This document shows, one piece after another, positions 30,815 through 42,689 of a DNA stretch of 64,000 bases (within the stretch, counting starts at the first letter, position 1; every line of letters starts with the position of its first letter). Location of the stretch: assembly GCA_030674155.1 (NCBI GenBank), contig CM060344.1, positions 22,879,109 through 22,943,108 of the forward strand, read 5' to 3'. The position numbers and the translations under genes were made by a program. The stretch is from Stramonita haemastoma. Its lineage: Eukaryota > Mollusca > Gastropoda > Neogastropoda > Muricidae. The notes beneath the pieces were generated by a model. The model saw only the letters and a program-made list of their open reading frames with translations. It made no database searches and had not been told where the DNA came from.

Positions 30815-31255
30815 CTAGGGCCTACGTGGGCTTGACTCTTCTATACGGTGCAGAAACGTGAACAAGAAGTTGGAGAGCAGGTTGAGAGGCTTTGAGGGGA
30901 GGTGCCTGAGGAGGATTCTTAAGATTAGGTGGGAGCAGAGAGCGAGGAAAGAGGAAATGTGGAGGAGGACAGGCTTCAACAACATTGTGCTGCAGGTGAG
31001 GCAACGGCGCTGGACCTGGCTTGGCCATGTCTTGCGCATGAAGAAAGGCAGACACCCCCTTGAGGCCTTGTCCTGGGCACCTCCTAGGAAGGCCGACGGG
31101 GACCTGGAGAAGGGGGAAATGAAGATAATGGGAAAGACCTGGATTGAGTTGTGGTGGCTTGCCCAAGATAGGACTGCCTGGAGGCCCCTTATCTGTGCCT
31201 TATTCCCCCCCCCCCCCCCCCCCCCCCCCCCCAAGCGGCCAGAGTGAGTGAGTGA
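30815..31255 (+). pseudogene. Second LINE reverse-transcriptase 3' end, with poly-C insertion
   Basis: A first frame has L-L-Y-G-A-E-T then a TGA where Trp is expected. The main frame (30,858-31,247) reads L-E-S-R-L-R-G-F-E-G-R-C-L-R-R-I-L, R-R-W-T-W-L-G-H-V-L-R-M, and H-P-L-E-A-L-S-W-A-P-P, all post-RT motifs of this protein class. A run of 28 C at 31,205-31,232 interrupts the last codons, and GAGT repeats follow. Not functional. Confidence 0.85.
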
Positions 31256-31379
31256 GTAGCAGATATCTGAGGAGATCAAAGAGAAAACAGCAAAAGTTAG
31301 ATCAGCCCCAGGGCGGAGTGGCCTTGGATTTCAGACTGGAAGGTCGCAGGTTTGAATCCCATGAGAGACAGGGATTTTT

Positions 31380-31410
31380 CAGACTATGTGTGTACATGCA
31401 TGTGTGTGTG

Positions 31411-31455
<45 letters not shown>

Positions 31456-31627
31456 GCGTGCGTGTGTGTGTGTGTGTGTGCACATGCATGTGTGTGCATG
31501 TTTGTGTGTGTGCATGTGTGTGTGCACGTGTGTGTGTGTCTGTCTGTCTGTGTGCATGTGTGTGTGTGCGTGCGTGTGTGTGCATGTGTGTGTGCGCGTG
31601 TGTGCGCACGACACCCACGCTCGTGCG

Positions 31628-31665
<38 letters not shown>

Positions 31666-31716
31666 GAGTCATAAAGATTTTTTGGACTGCCTGTGTGTGT
31701 GTGTGTGGGATCAGGC

Positions 31717-31760
<44 letters not shown>
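31380..31760 (+). repeat. (GT)n / (TCTG)n compound array
   Basis: GT with TCTG, GCGT and GCAT interruptions in several blocks. Cys/Val frames on plus and Thr/His frames on minus are artefacts. Confidence 0.95.
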
Positions 31761-31924
31761 GTGTTGAGTGTGGAATAAGTTTAGAATGCATGTTTGAGGA
31801 TAATATACAATATTGAATAAGTGGAAGTTGTAATTGTGTTCAGTGTGGAATTAGTGAAGTGTGCACTTGTGAGTGTTGTGTTCATTTCATCTATACTTGG
31901 CCTGTTTATTGTTTGTGTTGACAG

Positions 31925-31981
31925 ATCTGGGAGTGGTGATGGTGTTGGTGGTGTTGCACAGAAACTGCCCAAATTTTTTTT
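31925..31981 (+). CDS. Exon-like block 1 of a possible plus-strand gene
   Basis: 57 bp after GTGTTGACAG and before GTAAGTATTC. One frame reads S-G-S-G-D-G-V-G-G-V-A-Q-K-L-P-K-F-F, another L-G-V-V-M-V-L-V-V-L-H-R-N-C-P. No family recognised. Confidence 0.3.
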
Positions 31982-32067
31982 GTAAGTATTCTTTGTCTGT
32001 GTTTTGGGGGAGGAGGGGGGGCCTTGTTGTGGACAGTGTCAATAATGTGTGTTGTTTGTGTTGACAG

Positions 32068-32118
32068 GCCTGGGGATGGTGGTGATTGTGGTGTGTGGAA
32101 ACTCCAAGAAGTTTTCAT
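32068..32118 (+). CDS. Exon-like block 2
   Basis: 51 bp after GTGTTGACAG and before GTAAGTATTC. Reads P-G-D-G-G-D-C-G-V-W-K-L-Q-E-V-F in the frame matching block 1, with which it shares G-D-G near the start and an L-x-x-x-F ending. Confidence 0.3.
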
Positions 32119-32245
32119 GTAAGTATTCTTCCTCTGTGTGTGATCGTTTTGTGTGTTTTTTGTTTTGTTTGCAGTTGGGGTTTTTGGGGGGAGGGGGGGG
32201 AGTTGTTGTGAAGTGTAAATAATGTTGATTGTTTTGTGTTGACAG

Positions 32246-32313
32246 ACCTGGGGGTGTGTGGTGCACAGGCTGTGGATGGTGCACACAGACTGCTTGCTGA
32301 TGATCTGTGATGT
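32246..32313 (+). CDS. Exon-like block 3, donor uncertain
   Basis: Follows TGTGTTGACAG. A GTGAGT donor is available at 32,314. The frame corresponding to blocks 1 and 2 contains a TGA, so this copy may be dead. Confidence 0.2.
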
Positions 32314-32399
32314 GTGAGTGTTGTGCTGGAGTAGTGTGCTGTGTTAGATTTGAAGTGTGCTGACACAAGTGTCACCTTGGTTGATCTCTTTAACATTAT

Positions 32400-32805
32400 C
32401 TGAAATGCTGTGGAATAAGATGAGTTCAGTTTATTTTGGTTTTTTTGTTGTTGTTGTATTTTTAAAAGAGGGGAGGATAAATGTTGGTGTATTGCGCAGA
32501 GTGTTATAGATTACATTCAGTCCTGTTGTTACTTCTCAGTTTGACTAAAAATCAGACTTGTAGTTACCTTTGAAATTTTACTTGCAAATCAAAAGGGAAT
32601 TTGAAAAAATAAGAAAGAGATTTTGTAACATATGTGGTTCTTACAACCTAGATCCTGTCTACAGTGTGATGTTGGCGCATTTGAAGGTGTTGTCAAAAGG
32701 TGATGATTATCAGATTGTTGCAGAAGGGGGTAGGAGGGAAGGGAAATGGGGAGGAGGAGTAGGAAAGATTGAACATGTACATGTTTATTTTGTGTGTGTT
32801 GACAG
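32400..32805. other. AT-rich intron-like spacer
   Basis: T-rich, ends in TTTTGTGTGTGTTGACAG. No gene seen. Confidence 0.4.
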
Positions 32806-32863
32806 GACTGGTGTAAACACCAAGACAGCTGAAGACATGGAAGCCATTGAGGTGCCCATTTCA
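32806..32863 (+). CDS. Exon-like block 4
   Basis: 58 bp after GTGTTGACAG and before GTTAAGTATT. The only open frame reads T-G-V-N-T-K-T-A-E-D-M-E-A-I-E-V-P-I-S and ends on a codon boundary, compatible in phase with block 6 (33,651). Balanced composition makes this the most protein-like block of the group. Family unknown. Confidence 0.45.
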
Positions 32864-32899
32864 GTTAAGTATTGTCGTAGTCAATTTGGTCAGTGTGTG

Positions 32900-33380
32900 T
32901 AAGTGTTGATATTTATGGATGCCATATGTTCACTTTTTCTGGTTAAATATTGTAGTGAATATATGTCTGTATGTTTTAAATGCTGATATTTGTGGTGCCT
33001 TGTCTTCGCTTTTTCCAGACAAACACAGGCCTTCAGAGTACATCCTTTCCAAACAAAATGTCCCCAATCAGGGTTTTCAACAGTTCTGAATTTTTAGAGT
33101 GGCATAGATTGTGTTATAACAAACAGTGATCATCAGTGTGTATAAATTCTGATAATGATAATTCTTTATACTGGTCATATCTTTATCAGTATGTATGAAT
33201 TTAGAACTCTGCAAAAATATGTATTTTTTCATTGAAAGATGAAGTAAGTGGTATTTTCTCTGCACCAAACAGCATGTCACTGTTCCAAGCTTTTTCACTA
33301 ACATCATGAATATTGTTGGGGGTGTTTTTACTAACCAACACAGAGGCCAGTCTGGGGGCTAAGTGGCAGAACGGCAGTTA
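32900..33380. other. AT-rich spacer, no gene seen
   Basis: No supported exon. Contains GATATTTRTGGTGCC-like pieces at 32,908 and 32,985. Confidence 0.4.
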
Positions 33381-33650
33381 GAGAAGTGTGCATTGGTGAT
33401 TGAGAGTGGAATTAAAGAAGCGTGTATGTGTCAGGGTAATGTACAATACGGAATAAATGTAAGGTGTACTTGTCATTGTTGTGATTGTAGGGAATTTGTG
33501 AGTGTTGGGTTCATTTCGTTTGTACTTGGCCTCTTTGTCCATGCAGGGACCTGAAAGAAGTTGTCTTTGATCCGTGTGTTTTGGGGGGAGGGGGTGGGGA
33601 GGGGTGTGTGATGGGCATGTGAGTGCTGTGTGTTTGCTGTCTGGTCACAG

Positions 33651-33773
33651 GGCTGGCAGGCGATTACTGACATCAGCACAGCTGAAGGAAGGAAGGAAGA
33701 CTGCAGAGAGAGACAGGACAGACAGACAGACAGACAGACAGAAGAACATTGGAGAATGGCACTTTCTATGCAG
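33651..33773 (+). CDS. Exon-like block 6
   Basis: 123 bp (41 codons) after GGTCACAG and before GTTAGTATTG. Fully open in two frames: G-W-Q-A-I-T-D-I-S-T-A-E-G-R-K-E-D-C, which continues block 4 in phase, and A-G-R-R-L-L-T-S-A-Q-L-K-E-G-R. A CAGA microsatellite inside (33,718-33,742) keeps both frames open. Donor and acceptor are plausible. Confidence 0.4.
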
Positions 33774-34440
33774 GTTAGTATTGTGTCTTGTGCTGTACTG
33801 TAGTTTATGATATTGTAGTGTATTGTGGTCTATGAATTGATGTGTATTATGATGTATTGTGGTCTATGATATTGTAGTGTAGTGTATTGTGATGTATGTA
33901 TTGTGGTCTATGATATTGTAGTGTATGTGGTGTATATTGTGATTACTGTATTGTGTGTATTATTGTAATGTAGTGTAGTGTATTGTGATGTACTGTATTG
34001 TGGTCTATGATATTGTAGTTGTAGTGTATTGTGGATGTACTGTAGTGGTCTATGATATGTAGGTATGTGTGTATTGTGTATGTAGTGTATTGTGTTCAAA
34101 TGATATTGTAGTGTATTTTGGTGTAGTGTATTGTGGTCTATGATATTGCAGTCAGTGATTTTAATGTATCTGTATTTGTGGTCTTTAATATTAGTGTTTT
34201 GGTAGTGTATTGTGGTCTATATTGTAGTGTAGTGTATAGTATTGTAGTGTAGTGTATAACATTGTAGTATAGTGCTGTACTGTACTGCCTGATATTGTAG
34301 TTACTGTGGTGTGGTGTACTGTAGTGTGGTGTACTGTAGTATAGGATCATGTAGTGTATGGTATTGTGCTGTACTGTTGTCTATGCAGTGTAGTGTATTG
34401 TGTTCTCTAATGTAGGATATTGTAGATGTACCCCTTTTTC
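33774..34440 (+). repeat. Degenerate TGTAGTGTATTGTGGTCTAT minisatellite
   Basis: Over 650 bp of TATTGTAGTGTATTGTGGTC variants with highly irregular spacing. No gene. Lies in the intron between blocks 6 and 7. Confidence 0.85.
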
Positions 34441-34788
34441 AGGGAAGACTTCAGTGACTGAAGTTCAGAATGCAGTCCCAGAATGTATTCTTTTATTTTG
34501 ATGACATGTCCAATATCCTCTAAGTAAAAGAATAGATTTTTTTTAATTTATCTTTTTTCTTTCATAGCAGGGGCAGGGTAGGGGTGATTAACCATAAGGA
34601 ATTTATTGCTTTGGTGGTTTGAAAATTGTCTGGGTTTGCCCTAAGATAAAAAGAAAGAAATGGTTGGCAGTGTTGGTCAACTTAGTGTTAAACCAGTGTG
34701 GGTTGTGTGAGGTGTGTTTCACTTGCTGTTGAAGTGACGGCGCTGTGGTGTCAGCCTTCTCCTGACCAGTCTTGTTGTCTGTCCACAG
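34441..34788. other. T-rich intron-like spacer
   Basis: No gene; ends in CTTGTTGTCTGTCCACAG, a strong acceptor. Confidence 0.45.
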
Positions 34789-34970
34789 AGAGCAAGGCAG
34801 CTGTGAGGTCATCCTCCAGTGCTTCACAACAAAGTGTTGGTCTTGAAGTTTACGAATCAAACAGCCGAGTAATTCAAGGGAGGAATTATTTCTGTGTCCA
34901 TGTCTTCTTCAATTCGGGAAGTTTTCAGTGCTGGAGTGATTTGTACACCAGTCCTCAACAGCTGGTGTGA
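34789..34970 (+). CDS. Exon-like block 7, possible 3' exon
   Basis: After TCTGTCCACAG, one frame reads S-K-A-A-V-R-S-S-S-S-A-S-Q-Q-S-V-G-L-E-V-Y-E-S and stays open to TGA at 34,970; another, starting E-Q-G-S-C-E-V-I-L-Q-C-F, stops at 34,846. No family recognised. If terminal, its 3' UTR would run through the 81-bp minisatellite to the AATAAA cluster at 36,355-36,502. Confidence 0.35.
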
Positions 34971-35160
34971 ATGGCGTTTCACATGGGATGTGGATATAGT
35001 GTAGTGTAGTGAGCTAGTTGTGTTGCCTGTTGCTGTGTTCGTTGCCTTGGGTTGTCTACCCCTGGGGGTCACAACAGTCTTCTCTGTGTCCAAGTCTGGC
35101 TGCTCTCCCCAGGGAGAGAGCATCAGCGCTGGAGTGGCACCACTTTTTTTCTTCCTGTCA

Positions 35161-35192
35161 GCATGTGTGTGTGTGTGCATGTGTGTGTGTGT

Positions 35193-35241
<49 letters not shown>

Positions 35242-35263
35242 TGTGTACATGTGTGTGTGTTTC
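35161..35263 (+). repeat. (GT)n microsatellite
   Basis: Near-pure GT with a GGTGTG interruption at 35,192 and an ATGTAC interruption at 35,241. Confidence 0.95.
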
Positions 35264-35315
35264 CCCATGAAGGTGGCGTTCTCTACAGACTTCAGCTCTC
35301 CTGTGATCGTGGGTT

Positions 35316-35880
35316 CTTTTATTTGCTCTAAATGTGTGTTGTACATGGGTCATCTATTTGTCGTCTATCTGAGTGAGATGAGAAGGTAAATGGAGGTCTT
35401 TATTTGCTCTAAATGTGTGTTGCACATGAGTCATCTATTTGTCGTCTATCTGAGTGAGATGAGAAGGTAAATGGAGGTCTTTTACTTAAATGTGTGTTGC
35501 ACATGAGTCATCTATTTATCGTCTATCTGAGTGAGATGAGAAGGTAAATGGAGGTCTTTATTTGCTCTAAATGTGTGTTGCACATGAGTCATCTATTTAT
35601 CGTCTATCTGAGTGAGATGAGAAGGTAAATGGAGGTCTTTATTTGCTCTAAATGTGTGTTGCACATGAGTCATCTATTTATCGTCTATCTGAGTGAGATG
35701 AGAAGGTAAATGGAGGTCTTTATTTGCTCTAAATGTGTGTTGTACATGAGTCATCTATTTATCGTCTATCTGAGTGAGATGAGAAGATAAATGGAGGTCT
35801 TTTACTTAAATTTGTGTTGCACATGGGTCATCTATTTATCGTCTATCTGAGTGAGATGAGAGGGTAAATGGAGGTCCGTG
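35316..35880 (+). repeat. 81/77-bp minisatellite, about seven copies
   Basis: GTAAATGGAGGTC recurs at 35,386, 35,467, 35,544, 35,625, 35,706, 35,787 and 35,864, so spacing is 81 or 77 bp. The 77-bp form has TTTTACTTAAAT where the 81-bp form has TTTATTTGCTCTAAAT. The two forms are interleaved, not grouped. Very similar copies indicate recent growth. Confidence 0.95.
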
Positions 35881-35967
35881 AGCTGCATACACTAAGCGCA
35901 TGTAAAACAACCCACAGTTCTAGGAAAGCTGTCCTTGGAAAAAGTCTGTAGAGAAAGCCACTTTGAT

Positions 35968-35969
<2 letters not shown>

Positions 35970-36015
<46 letters not shown>

Positions 36016-36030
36016 ACACACACACACACA

Positions 36031-36078
<48 letters not shown>
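35970..36078 (+). repeat. (CA)n microsatellite
   Basis: CA with two CACCACAC interruptions. Confidence 0.95.
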
Positions 36079-36080
<2 letters not shown>

Positions 36081-36329
36081 AAAGTGGTGCTACAGAGAAA
36101 AGTGTGACATCAATCTGTTTTCTGGTATTGTTGATGAAGTCTATGAATATGATTGTCAGCGGTGTGTGACACCAGTCCCTAAAATATTGTATTTTTTTAT
36201 GAGAATTTTTATGTGGCTGTTGTGATGAAGACTTAAACACAGTGACATTGTTTATCTTTGATTTTTATTATTATCATCTTTTTTTTTTCTTTTAATAAGA
36301 ACACCATTTTTTTCATTTGTAATATTATT

Positions 36330-36520
36330 GCATGAGTGCTTTGCTGATGAAAGAAATAAACTCTTTGTGTTTTCATTCACAGTGCTATTATTTTTACACA
36401 ACCTTTTGCTGATGAAAAAAATAAACTTCAGAGTTTTTTTGTTTTTCTTTCACAATGTTATAATTTTTGACATGTTCTTTGCTTGCTGATAAAAGAAATA
36501 AACCTTGTTTTACATGTGTC
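36330..36520 (+). repeat. ~65-77-bp tandem repeat with three AATAAA signals
   Basis: TTTGCTGATGAAAGAAATAAAC recurs at about 36,341, 36,404 and 36,480. Each copy holds AATAAA (36,355-36,360; 36,420-36,425; 36,497-36,502). Could supply alternative polyadenylation sites for the plus-strand gene upstream; use is inferred. Confidence 0.6.
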
Positions 36521-36651
36521 TGTGGATTTTAACCTGTGCTTTTTTTCTGTGAGACCAGGTCTCTATCCCTTCTTCCTTTCTCTCTTCTCCTGTCTGTCCC
36601 TCTCTTTCATCCTTTTCTCTGTTCTGTCTTTCTCCTGTCTGTCTCCCCCTT

Positions 36652-36654
<3 letters not shown>

Positions 36655-36741
<87 letters not shown>
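36655..36741 (+). repeat. (CT)n microsatellite
   Basis: Pure CT flanked on both sides by a TTTCTCCTGTCTGTC-type unit, so the CT run seems to have expanded inside a short tandem repeat. Confidence 0.9.
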
Positions 36742-36745
<4 letters not shown>

Positions 36746-36954
36746 GTTCCGTCTTTCTCCTGTCTGTCCCTCCCTTTCATATCTTACTGCACTCTGTTTT
36801 GTTCCCCCCTTTTTTTTTTTGTTTGATTGCCTGCTTGTTTTTTTAAGTGTGCATACAAGTTGGCAACTAGTCTGTAGATGAACCAAGAAATCTGCAGTCA
36901 TTAACTGATGACTCACACACACGCACGCACACACGCACGCACGCACGCACACAT

Positions 36955-37178
36955 GTACAGACTTCGGATGAGACTATAAACCGAGGTCCCATGTGCGAAC
37001 GCATGAAGAGCACCTTGCGCATACCTTAAAACCTGTTCCACTTTTCAAAAGAGCAGGCCAATGTGTGCCGGTGGGAATGGATGACAAAATTTACGCAATT
37101 ATATACACACAGGGTCTGGATGTAAAAAAAAGCACATGGTGCTTATTACGTTATCCTCGAAATAAGAGAATAAATAAA
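36955..37178 (+). mobile_element. tRNA-type SINE, 5' truncated, plus strand
   Basis: Begins at CAGACTTCGGATGAGACTATAAACCGAGG without head and ends ACGTTATCCTCGAAATAAGAGAATAAAT. Confidence 0.85.
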
Positions 37179-37271
37179 AAATTTTAAAAGACACCTAATA
37201 GCACTTTACACACAGGGGCACAGATATATTGTAGCACATTCCCTCTTTTACACATGCATGCACACACAGCA

Positions 37272-37402
37272 GGAACGGACAGTTTAGCCTTGTGGTCAGA
37301 ACAGTGCACTTGCAATCTGACGACCCAGGTTCCAATCTCCTTCAAGGAAATATTTTCCCCTTGAGTTAAAGTCAGCACAGACTCCACTCTCTAAAGTCGG
37401 AT
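37272..37402 (+). mobile_element. tRNA-type SINE head fragment, plus strand
   Basis: Contains the diverged tRNA-like head (TTTAGCCTTGTGGTCAGAAC, then CGACCCAGGTTCCAATC) and GAGTTAAAGTCAGCACAGAC; the rest is missing. Confidence 0.75.
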
Positions 37403-38536
37403 ACTCGTTTATCTGTTTTCCTTTGCTTTCTTTTTGTGTGTATGATTCAACGAGTTTGTGGTAGTTATATCTGTTTTTTCCTTTACGCCTTTATTCAACT
37501 GTCCAAACAAACATGCTGACCTTAACTTTTCATCTCTTTTTTTCCCATCCTCATTGCCTATCTACTGTTACTTTTTTGTGGAAAGATGTTGAAACAAGAC
37601 ACACTCAAGCCTGCATGCTACAGACACAACGATCTTTTAAGTGACATGCAAAGATGCAACTCATTGCAGGTGCACACTCTCTCCTATCTTCTCTCAAAAA
37701 ATAATCCATAGTTTTCGGGAGAACAAACCGAAAGCACGTACAGCGGCGCGGGGAATTGAATGTTCATATATATTACCTGCTAATATTTTGATCAATTTAA
37801 GTACTCGGTGTGTTGGACGTCTACCTAACTGGCCATCTCTCCCTTTAACCTCACTCACATCGAGATATTAACGACAGTAATATATCTACAACGCCAATTA
37901 GAACTACAATCAACAATATCTCAAAACTATTAGCCCGTAGTAGCCCAGAAAAAGCAAAAAAAGAAAACAAAATCTTATTTTTGTACCCAGCGGTACACTT
38001 CGTGCTAACGAGCGACGCTTTGCATTCTCTCCCCTGACCTGAAAAAACACGATTGCCTTCTTTAAAACTACTAAATTTCATAAGGGCTCGGGGCTAGGAG
38101 CTTGGAGTGGCCTCCCCTTCAAAGAACACAGTTGCCTTCTTTGTTATTACTAAAATTCATAACGGAGGGCTGCTTCAAGGGAGTTAATTAGAAACACCCC
38201 CAAAGCAACTACTCGATGACGAATTCTTCTGTATCGATCTATATTTTGCACATGTTACATCATTTAAACCAGATAAAATTATTATTCTGGTTCTAGATAT
38301 CCAATGACCATACCTTTTTTTAACTTCTTAATTTTTTATATTCCTACAAAAATCAGTGAAAATAGAGATTATTATGCCTGAACATTGAACATTGTAAGCG
38401 TCTGTTAACCATTCACAAACTGGATGCAGCAAACACGGAGATGCAAAATAATTTTCTGGCTGTGAGTGTGTGTACGCTCGCCAATGCAATTAAAACAGAA
38501 TGTCGGATCTAGACCTAACGCAGATGCCGGTACCAC

Positions 38537-38539
<3 letters not shown>
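37403..38539. other. AT-rich sequence, no gene supported
   Basis: Mixed AT-rich sequence. A 76-codon frame at 37,641-37,871 has no recognised domain. A ~79-bp tandem pair is visible (TTGCCTTCTTTAAAACTACT at 38,053 and TTGCCTTCTTTGTTATTACT at 38,132). Confidence 0.5.

Positions 38540-38576
<37 letters not shown>
38540..38576 (+). repeat. Poly-C tract (37)
   Basis: The longest homopolymer in the window; exact length is error-prone in sequencing. Confidence 0.9.
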
Positions 38577-38726
38577 TTCCCCACCCTGCTAATAATTGCC
38601 TACAAACACACACACGCATATTATGCTCGTTCATACTGGAATTGAAATCACATTGCACATGAATCTTGAGGAATTATATAAACAACTGTGTACTGCAGAG
38701 AACGACTAGACTTCTAAGATTGACAA

Positions 38727-39036
38727 TGGGGACGGGATAGCCTAGTGGTCAGAACATTGCGCTCGCAATTTGACGAACCATTCGATTCCCGTTCGAGGAG
38801 ATTTCTTTCCTGGAGTTAACATCAGCGCTGACTCCACTCTCCCCAAAAGTAAACAGGAACGTACGCAGAACATCTTGCGCACACGTTAAATCCTGTTCCG
38901 CTTTTCGTAAGAGTAGGCCATCGTGTGCCGGTGGGAACAGATGACAAGATTTACAAAACTGCATACACACAGGGACTGGATGTTAAAAAAAAAATGTTAA
39001 GCACACGAGTGCTTATTCCATTATCCTCGATATAAA
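38727..39036 (+). mobile_element. tRNA-type SINE with full head, plus strand
   Basis: Starts GGGGACGGGATAGCCTAGTG, with GATTCCCGTTCGAGGAGA as box B region. A ~40-bp deletion removes the TCCTTCGGATGAGACTATAA portion after CCCCAAAAGT. Tail ATTATCCTCGATAT. Confidence 0.9.
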
Positions 39037-39101
39037 AAAAAAGAAAAAAGAAAGGGGGAAGAGAAAGAGGGAGATATAACAAAGTAACAAGGGGGATGGA
39101 G

Positions 39102-39200
<99 letters not shown>

Positions 39201-39236
39201 CAAGGCAAGGCAAGGCAAGGCAAGGCAAGGCAAAAT
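39102..39236 (+). repeat. (GA)n then (AAGGC)n
   Basis: About 95 bp of GA followed by seven AAGGC pentamers, lying between a plus-strand SINE and a minus-strand SINE tail. Confidence 0.95.
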
Positions 39237-39297
39237 TCTTTTATTCGAGGATAATAGATAAGCACTCATGTGCTTTTTTACATCCAGTCCCCGCCCT
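39237..39297 (-). mobile_element. tRNA-type SINE tail fragment, minus strand
   Basis: TTCTTTTATTCGAGGATAAT through TTTTTTACATCCAGTCCCCG: only the last ~60 bp of the element. Confidence 0.8.
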
Positions 39298-39701
39298 TTT
39301 CAGGGAAAACATCAAGATAAAAAGATACTAAACAGTAAATTTATATGCAGTACCAAACAACATAAAGGAATAAGGACATTATACATAATAAGATAATAAA
39401 AATGCACACTTTCAGAAGACGAAAATCAGAAGCCACAATAAAATGATTTTGATTATAAAAGAAAAGAGAAGCGTTAATAGATAAAGAGCAACCAAAGAAA
39501 CATAATGAAATAAACAACTTAGCAACCAAGAAAAGTCCACCCAAAAATACTTAGCTACAACATTGTTACAACTCATAACAACAAAATGAACTCAGAAGGA
39601 ACTAAAGATAATACAATGATTATAATGATGACAATAAGAATAATATCAACAATAGTGATAATAGTATGATAATAATACACGTAAAACTCACTCCTACACG
39701 T
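39298..39701. other. AT-rich sequence, no gene seen
   Basis: A-rich with ATAATAAGAATAAT patches. Confidence 0.5.
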
Positions 39702-39704
39702 AGG

Positions 39705-39783
<79 letters not shown>

Positions 39784-40118
39784 ACATACATACATACATA
39801 CATACATACATACATACATACATACATACATACATACATTCATTCATACATACATACATACATACATACATACATACATACATACATACATACATACATA
39901 CATACATACATACATACATACATACATACATACATACATACATACATACATACATACATACATACATACATACATACATACATACATACATACATACATA
40001 CATACATACATACATACAACTCACTCACGCATGCACGCTCGCAGGCAAATGCACATACAAATCACACACACACACACACACAAATGCACACACACACATA
40101 CATACACACACACACCCA

Positions 40119-40162
<44 letters not shown>
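39702..40162 (+). repeat. (CA)n - (CATA)n - (CA)n compound array
   Basis: CA for about 77 bp, then (CATA)n from 39,782 to 40,017 with one CATTCATT interruption, then mixed CA runs. The 236-bp CATA block is the longest pure tetranucleotide array here. Confidence 0.95.
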
Positions 40163-40166
<4 letters not shown>

Positions 40167-40517
40167 TATATTTATAAGCACATATCCGCAGGCGCACATG
40201 TACTTGAGGTGGTAGGTTTTTTTGTGTTTTTTGTGTGTTTGTTTTTTTTTTCTTTAAAAAAAAAAAATTAGTCATAGAAAAAAGAAGAATGATACAAGTC
40301 AAACAATCATATCAGGTGACAATATTATCCTTTCTTTTACATTCATACTTCATATAAAAAAGAAGAAACAAAAGCAAGCAGCAAAGTTAAAACAGAAAAT
40401 AAACAAGAACAAGACATCAAAAACTTGAGGTAGGACCCATCAACAACAACAACAAAAAGTCATGCAAATCATAATATTTTAATACAAGGGGAGACGACAA
40501 ATAAAAACAATTATCCA
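40163..40517. other. AT-rich sequence, no gene seen
   Basis: Poly-T and poly-A flank 40,214-40,267; otherwise featureless. Confidence 0.5.
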
Positions 40518-40596
40518 CCCCCCCCCCCCCACACACACACACACACACACAACACCCAAACACACACTCACCACACACACACACACACACACACAC

Positions 40597-40660
<64 letters not shown>
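40518..40660 (+). repeat. Poly-C (13) and (CA)n
   Basis: C run then CA with CACCAC interruptions. Confidence 0.95.
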
Positions 40661-41100
<440 letters not shown>

Positions 41101-41301
41101 CAGTACATTTTTAGCCAGGTAGTATTGCGCACAATTTTCAACTGACCAATAATATCATCACTTAACACTCCCTATCTTTTACTTATGCATATATAAAGAA
41201 TATACTATATGATAAATGTGACATGAAAATAAAATATTAAAAATTTACTCTTTGAAATCAGTTACAAGTGCACAAAGATAAGATACATATAAGATACATT
41301 T

Positions 41302-42000
<699 letters not shown>

Positions 42001-42004
42001 TCCA

Positions 42005-42009
42005 TGTGA

Positions 42010-42056
<47 letters not shown>

Positions 42057-42057
42057 T

Positions 42058-42107
<50 letters not shown>

Positions 42108-42128
42108 GTTGTTGTTGTTGTTGTTGCT
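42005..42128 (+). repeat. (GTGC)n - (GT)n - (GTT)n compound array
   Basis: Three arrays in direct succession, each differing from its neighbour by one base of the unit. Confidence 0.95.
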
Positions 42129-42442
42129 CATGGATAAGTCTTTATGTTTCATGTATGAAAACTCTGATTATTTTGTTTTTTCGAATTTATTCTTGGCGTC
42201 ATAAAATATTCCAATGTGTTTTTTCTCTATAACTTTTTTTCATTTGACAAGATGTACGGCCGGATGCAATTTCTATTTTTATCATTGGACTAGCTAGGGG
42301 TGTCTGCTCAAATTAGTTTCGCGTTGCTATTTCTTCGGTAGGCAGCGGCACTTTTATACTTTCCGGTTTTTTCTTTCAATTGTGAAAACCTGTGGTCGGA
42401 TATTAGACCTAGACATGTGCAACTCAGCAGAGGCTTCCATAA

Positions 42443-42687
42443 ATGCACACACACACGCGCGCGCGCACGCACGCGCACACACACACACGCACACACACAC
42501 GCGCACGCACGCACGCACACACATTCAGGCACGCACGCACGCACCACACACACGTGCACGCACGTGCGCGCGCACACACACACACACACATATGCACACA
42601 TGCACACACACATACACACACATACACGCGCGCGGACACATACACACACATACACGCGCGCGGACACATACACACACATACACACAC
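42443..42687 (+). repeat. (CA)n with CGCGCG and a 30-bp unit
   Basis: CA/CG alternating purine-pyrimidine sequence; ATACACGCGCGCGGACACAT occurs twice 30 bp apart. Z-DNA-prone. Confidence 0.9.
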
Positions 42688-42689
42688 CT

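Larger units (their letters stand above)
31855..32400 (+). repeat. Three tandem ~155-180-bp units, each with an exon-like core
   Basis: Units share TGTGTTGACAG, a short block, GTAAGTATTC, CTCTGTGTTTTGGGGG-like sequence and an AATAATGTTG-like stretch. A fourth, diverged unit lies at about 33,400-33,620, where GTCCATGCAG takes the acceptor position. The repeated retention of acceptor and donor suggests exon duplication, but unit-wide similarity also fits a plain minisatellite. Confidence 0.55.

Noticed and set aside
31386..31667. Cys/Val-rich and Thr/His-rich frames in GT/CA arrays
   Set aside because: Direct translation of dinucleotide repeats, seen at every such array in the window.
37641..37871. 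76-codon plus-strand frame and a tRNA-like box B (TTCAATTCCC on the minus strand)
   Set aside because: No acceptor, donor or domain; the tRNA-like resemblance covers only a few bases.
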